From: Nitrospira sp.
GTDB taxonomy: Bacteria > Nitrospirota > Nitrospiria > Nitrospirales > Nitrospiraceae
NCBI GenBank assembly: GCA_016788885.1
Contig: JAEURX010000075.1
Coordinates: forward strand, 1-64,000
Direction of reading: 5' to 3'
Length of the DNA: 64,000 nt
A program made the position numbers and the translations under genes. The notes under the pieces were generated by a model. It made no database searches. It was given only the letters and a program-made list of their open reading frames with translations, and was not told the origin of the DNA. The number at the start of each line of letters is the position of its first letter. Positions within the stretch are counted from its first letter, which is position 1. Positions 60,865 to 64,000 of the stretch are shown piece by piece.

Positions 60865-61992
60865 CTAGCTCCCAACAGAAATCATCTGGAAGGATTTTGT
60901 CAGCCCAAAGACGAAGCTGGTTCCTTGCACCAAACTATTGTTGGCATCCCGCGCAAATGGAATTTGTGCATAGAAATACAAGGACGTCATGTTGGTCACA
61001 CTGGACTGGACCAACTGGCCGAGGTCTATCTGAAAACCTGGTGAAAACGCATGGTAGGTCGAACCGGTCGTTGGAACCGCCCGACTACGGATGTTGGGAT
61101 CAATTAACACGGGTTCGCCCGGGAAATCCGGCGCATCGGCTGGTATCGCGGAACGCAGAAGCGAGGAACTAAAGTTGTCGTGCACGAGATAGCGGTAATT
61201 GACTTGGCCGGTCAACACGAGCCAGGGGGTGGTCACCACATTCAAGCCGGCATTCAACATATATTCGTCGCCGAACTGGTAGCCGTCATTATTCCGAAAC
61301 GTATGCCGGTAGCTGGCTGAGAAAAATTGATTCAACCGATGCGGAATGAGTTCATACGACTGATAGATCGTTGGATTGATCCCGACCTGTCCGCGGCCCA
61401 GCTGGGCTGGCGATTCCATGCGAGTTCCCGCATTGTCATGGGCCCCCGTGGCACCGGTCGGCACATACACGCCGAACCCAAACACCACCATGCTTCGCAG
61501 AGTCGGCAGCACGTTGTACTTCAACCCCACGCGAATATCGCCAATCCCATTCGTCGAAAACCTCGTCGCCGCCCCTTCACCATTGAGACCGTCCTCACCG
61601 ATCCCATCAATGTGTTGATGCGTCCGCCAGAGATACGGGACCGTGACCTGCAAGCCAAAACGCTCGCTGATCCCGTAATTCACGTCTAACGTGGCCTGCT
61701 GCGTGATTGTGCGCGTCTCTTGATGGTGATCGAGGATCATTTGACGGTTGGCTTGATCCACGCCGGGGATGATTCCGGACGTGCCGTTTAAGATCCGCAT
61801 CGGCGTGTAGTTGTAGATGCCGTTGACGGTCAGCACCCCGGTTTGGGGAACCTGTTGCTGAGACCCGATGACGACAAAGCACGAGACTGCCCCGCAGGAG
61901 GCATAAACTGAGGGCAAGGAGGCCAGATTGCCGACGGCCACCCCGATGATTCCCAGAACAGACACCAAGAGTTTTCTACTGAGAGCCCGCAT
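60865..61992 (-). CDS. Outer-membrane beta-barrel protein (channel-like)
   Basis: A 375-residue protein with a signal peptide (to SVYAS) and CGAVSCF near the mature N-terminus. The rest is a run of amphipathic strands (RFGLQVTVPYLWRTHQH, IGDIRVGLKYNVL, SMVVFGFGVYVPTG, HRLNQFFSASYRHTF, WLVLTGQVNYRY and so on), with a pattern known from outer-membrane channels such as the phenol-degradation MetA-type transporters. It does not have a TonB plug. It is the only non-TBDR barrel gene preceded by a RAPP small gene (111 bp upstream). The substrate is unknown; the context (TlpA, BNR with CVCC) hints at a metal. Confidence 0.8.
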   Translation of the reverse strand: MRALSRKLLVSVLGIIGVAVGNLASLPSVYASCGAVSCFVVIGSQQQVPQTGVLTVNGIYNYTPMRILNGTSGIIPGVDQANRQMILDHHQETRTITQQATLDVNYGISERFGLQVTVPYLWRTHQHIDGIGEDGLNGEGAATRFSTNGIGDIRVGLKYNVLPTLRSMVVFGFGVYVPTGATGAHDNAGTRMESPAQLGRGQVGINPTIYQSYELIPHRLNQFFSASYRHTFRNNDGYQFGDEYMLNAGLNVVTTPWLVLTGQVNYRYLVHDNFSSSLLRSAIPADAPDFPGEPVLIDPNIRSRAVPTTGSTYHAFSPGFQIDLGQLVQSSVTNMTSLYFYAQIPFARDANNSLVQGTSFVFGLTKSFQMISVGS

Positions 61993-62106
61993 CACGCACG
62001 ATCCTTTCTCCGATCAGAGATGAGAGTCGTTGGTCGCGCCCGGTTTCGAAAGAAACCTCCGGCAGAGACGCCACAGTTGATGAATGTCATGAATGAGAGA
62101 ACCGGT

Positions 62107-62418
62107 TCAGGCGCGAGAGGAATCGGGAGGGCCTCGTGATGCCCACCGCGCACGAGAGCCGTTCGAAGCGGAGTCGAACAGGATGTCATCGATCAGGGCG
62201 ATGACGGAGATCGTGGCGGGGACCAACTCGGGCGCAGGCCCGAGATCTTGTCCGGCCGCACACATCCAGGAACAGACCACGGTCCCGTGCACACCGGAAT
62301 CATGATGGGCGTGCTGCGACACGTGCTCCAACATATGCGGATACACAACCCCCTGCAGGGTCAGGAATACACAGACCAACAGGAGGGGCAGCGCGATGTG
62401 TCGGACACGGGTCATCAT
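62107..62418 (-). CDS. RGPP-ended Cys/His small protein, CSWMC class
   Basis: A 103-residue protein. Hydrophobic segment (IALPLLLVCVFLTLQGVVY), His-rich stretch (HMLEHVSQHAHHDSGVH), CSWMC (CxxxC), GQDLGP, a second weakly hydrophobic part and SRGPP five codons before the stop (62125-62136). It belongs with 20773-21105 and 58696-59016. Two adjacent ATGs (62418, 62415) follow the TlpA stop by 4 nt; there is no clear ribosome site, so translation probably depends on coupling. Downstream is the outer-membrane channel gene. Confidence 0.82.
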   Translation of the reverse strand: MMTRVRHIALPLLLVCVFLTLQGVVYPHMLEHVSQHAHHDSGVHGTVVCSWMCAAGQDLGPAPELVPATISVIALIDDILFDSASNGSRARWASRGPPDSSRA

Positions 62419-62422
62419 ACAG

Positions 62423-63004
62423 TTATCGCAACGTGGCCGCCTTGATCGGCGCGGCATTCTGAATTCGGCTGACGATCTCTTGAATCTTCCGCTCCGTCAG
62501 CAGCCCACCCTTGATGTATTCCTGGACCACGCCCTGCTGGTCGATGAACACGCTGACCGGCAAGCCGAACACCCCGTACTGGTTGGCCACCTGATTCTCG
62601 CGGTCGAGCAGCACCGGAAACGTGTGGTTGTACTGTTGAATGTGTTCGCGCACCTTGGCCTCGTCCTCCAGCTCATTGACGGCGAGCACCACGAAATCTT
62701 TGTCGCGCAACTGGTCATAGACCGTCTGCATCGCCGGCATCTCGGACGTGCAGGGCTTGCACCAGGTCGCCCAAAAATTCACCAGCACGATCTTCCCCTT
62801 ATATTGCTCCAAGCTGTGCGCCTTGCCATAGAGATCCGTCAGCGAAAACCCCGCGGCGGGCATGCCGGCGGCTGGTGGTCGCGCCCCCATCGCCAAGGCC
62901 GAACCGGCCAGCGTTGACAGGAGCAGGGCCGTCACGATCAATTTCCTGGTCAGGCCCCAGGTGATATTCATCGATGCCCGAGCAGCCTGTCGTTGAGTAG
63001 CCAT
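62423..63004 (-). CDS. TlpA/ResA-type periplasmic thioredoxin, copy 2
   Basis: A 193-residue protein with a leader ending SALAMG, a thioredoxin fold with WCKPC in VNFWATWCKPCTSEMPAMQ, and the cis-Pro segment FGLPVSVFIDQQG. The product reduces disulfides in the periplasm and is probably membrane-tethered or free after cleavage. A GGGAG ribosome site precedes the ATG. It follows TonB by 20 bp and precedes the RGPP small gene by 4 nt, repeating the TlpA-RAPP order seen at 59013-58696. The two TlpA proteins differ in their active site (WCKPC against WCGPC). Confidence 0.93.
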   Translation of the reverse strand: MATQRQAARASMNITWGLTRKLIVTALLLSTLAGSALAMGARPPAAGMPAAGFSLTDLYGKAHSLEQYKGKIVLVNFWATWCKPCTSEMPAMQTVYDQLRDKDFVVLAVNELEDEAKVREHIQQYNHTFPVLLDRENQVANQYGVFGLPVSVFIDQQGVVQEYIKGGLLTERKIQEIVSRIQNAAPIKAATLR

Positions 63005-63024
63005 GTTGGTTCTCCCGACTCGCC

Positions 63025-64000
63025 TTACCGGTTCAGGCTGTAACTGACCGGCAGATGCAGCACGACCATCGGTGCCGTCAACTCATGTTTCATATGCAGA
63101 GGGCAGGCCCGCCGCACGGCTTCCATCGCCGCTTGATCCAACGATTCGTAGCCGGAACTTTTCACGACCTCCACGTCCTTGAGCTGGCCGTCATGACGAA
63201 TGGAGACCTTTAAGACGACTTTGCCTTCCCAACCATTCAAGCGGGCCGTGCTGGGGTAATGTCTCAACTCAATGATGCGGCGATGCAGTGATTCGGCCAA
63301 CCAGCCGTAATCGGCTTTGGCGGCGGGCCTGGCAACGGCGGCTTGAGCGACGACCTGATGTTCCTGCAATGTGGCTGGATCCGGCTCAGCAACCGCTGCC
63401 GCAACCGGCGCAGTCGGCACCACGACCGCCTCGACCGGAGCCGGGGGCGCAGAGGGAGTTTCACTGGCGGCAGCCGTCACTGGCTCGGCTACAGGCGAGG
63501 AATGCGCCGGAGTGGGTGGCGCCTCAACCGCTTCCACGGCCGGGGCGGTATGTACCACCGGTGCACTGGCCGTCATCACTGGTTCTGGCACCGTTTCCAC
63601 CACCGCCGGCGCACTGACGACGGACTGCGCCTGATAGGTCTGCGCCGTGGCTGGCGCCGCGTCCATGATCTGCTGCTCAACCACCGACGCGACTTCCCGC
63701 TGCACTTCAGTCGGCGCCGCCTGCATGACCGGCTCCGTCTTGTGAATCTCCTGCGGTTCGATGGGCTTGGCCTGCACCTGAACGACTTCCTGTTTCGGCT
63801 GTATCTGTTCCTGCGGACGCACCGTTTCGACCACGGGCTGCGCGTCACGCTGAACCGCTTGCGGGAGCACTCTGGTTTCCACCTGCCGCTGCACCGGCTG
63901 AGGCGGCGGCTCCACCGCACGAACCGGTTGCGGTCGGGGCTTCTCCGGCGTCGGCGCAGGCGGTTGGACTTGAGGAACGGGGGCCGGGGCCGGCGCAGGG
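63025..64000 (-). CDS. tonB: TonB energy-transducing protein (5' end outside the window)
   Basis: The reading frame continues without a stop to the end of the window, so the N-terminal membrane anchor is not seen. The visible part is a very long Pro/Glu/Val/Gln/Ala-rich periplasmic spacer of about 220 residues, followed by the TonB C-terminal domain (LAESLHRRIIELRHYPSTARLNGWEGKVVLKVSIRHDGQLKDVEVVKSSGYESLDQAAMEAVRRA). The spacer reaches across the periplasm. This TonB would energise the nine receptors in the window, with ExbB/ExbD encoded at 37417-38206. It is followed by the TlpA gene with a 20-bp gap. Confidence 0.93.
   Translation of the reverse strand, partial: PAPAPAPVPQVQPPAPTPEKPRPQPVRAVEPPPQPVQRQVETRVLPQAVQRDAQPVVETVRPQEQIQPKQEVVQVQAKPIEPQEIHKTEPVMQAAPTEVQREVASVVEQQIMDAAPATAQTYQAQSVVSAPAVVETVPEPVMTASAPVVHTAPAVEAVEAPPTPAHSSPVAEPVTAAASETPSAPPAPVEAVVVPTAPVAAAVAEPDPATLQEHQVVAQAAVARPAAKADYGWLAESLHRRIIELRHYPSTARLNGWEGKVVLKVSIRHDGQLKDVEVVKSSGYESLDQAAMEAVRRACPLHMKHELTAPMVVLHLPVSYSLNR

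Noticed and set aside
1-64000. tRNA, rRNA, CRISPR array, insertion sequence with transposase, replication origin
   Set aside because: I read both strands for these and saw nothing convincing; small RNA genes without strong features could have been missed.

Overview
The window is GC-rich and encodes almost entirely on the minus strand (only positions 132-497 and 15129-15689 are on plus). The gene content suggests a Gram-negative, probably Nitrospira-like (Nitrospirota) chemolithotroph: cytochrome P460, an SmbP-type metal-binding protein, a YHS-rich copper ATPase, very many TonB-dependent receptors, and a fold-back intergenic repeat that I recall as typical of Nitrospira genomes. The taxonomic call is inference; no rRNA or other marker gene is present.

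Layout. 1-16 kb: a small secreted protein, a 3-methyladenine DNA glycosylase, a NikR plus TonB-dependent receptor (TBDR) pair, a pseudopilin/hybrid histidine kinase/HD-GYP response regulator group, a HAMP protein with a lipoprotein, and a DsbA-like/copper ATPase/HtrA group. 16-21 kb: two small secreted proteins, SmbP-like protein, a degenerate P460 paralogue, a TPR protein, a cytochrome P460 flanked by 87-bp direct repeats, and a small HTH protein. 21-50 kb: seven successive units on one strand, mostly built as [promoter box]-[small Cys/His protein ending in R-A/G/S-P-P]-[TBDR]-[PepSY reductase], with ExbB/ExbD in one unit and an HlyD/ABC exporter in another. 50-64 kb: a long set of genes reading from TonB (cut by the window end) through TlpA thioredoxins, two more RAPP small proteins, an outer-membrane channel, a BNR propeller protein, two TBDRs, an HTH protein, an amidohydrolase lipoprotein and an S9 peptidase-like protein.

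The most interesting system is the set of nine small ORFs (103-153 aa) that each stand before a membrane or transport gene (six directly before a TBDR). All end 3-6 codons before the stop with RAPP, RGPP or RSPP and carry CxxC or CxxxC plus His-rich stretches after an N-terminal hydrophobic segment. This matches the logic of CruR of Bordetella pertussis (DUF2946), a copper-sensing upstream ORF whose RAPP motif arrests the ribosome and controls a downstream TBDR gene, and of the RAPP arrest peptides ApdA/ApdP. Here the device appears to be multiplied into at least four sensor types. Seven of the nine, plus one other small-protein operon, also share an upstream DNA element made of 10-bp-phased direct repeats ending in a -35-like hexamer, with a -10-like hexamer 17-18 bp further on in seven of the eight. 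So the locus looks like a metal/siderophore import island with a shared transcriptional switch and separate translational switches for each unit.
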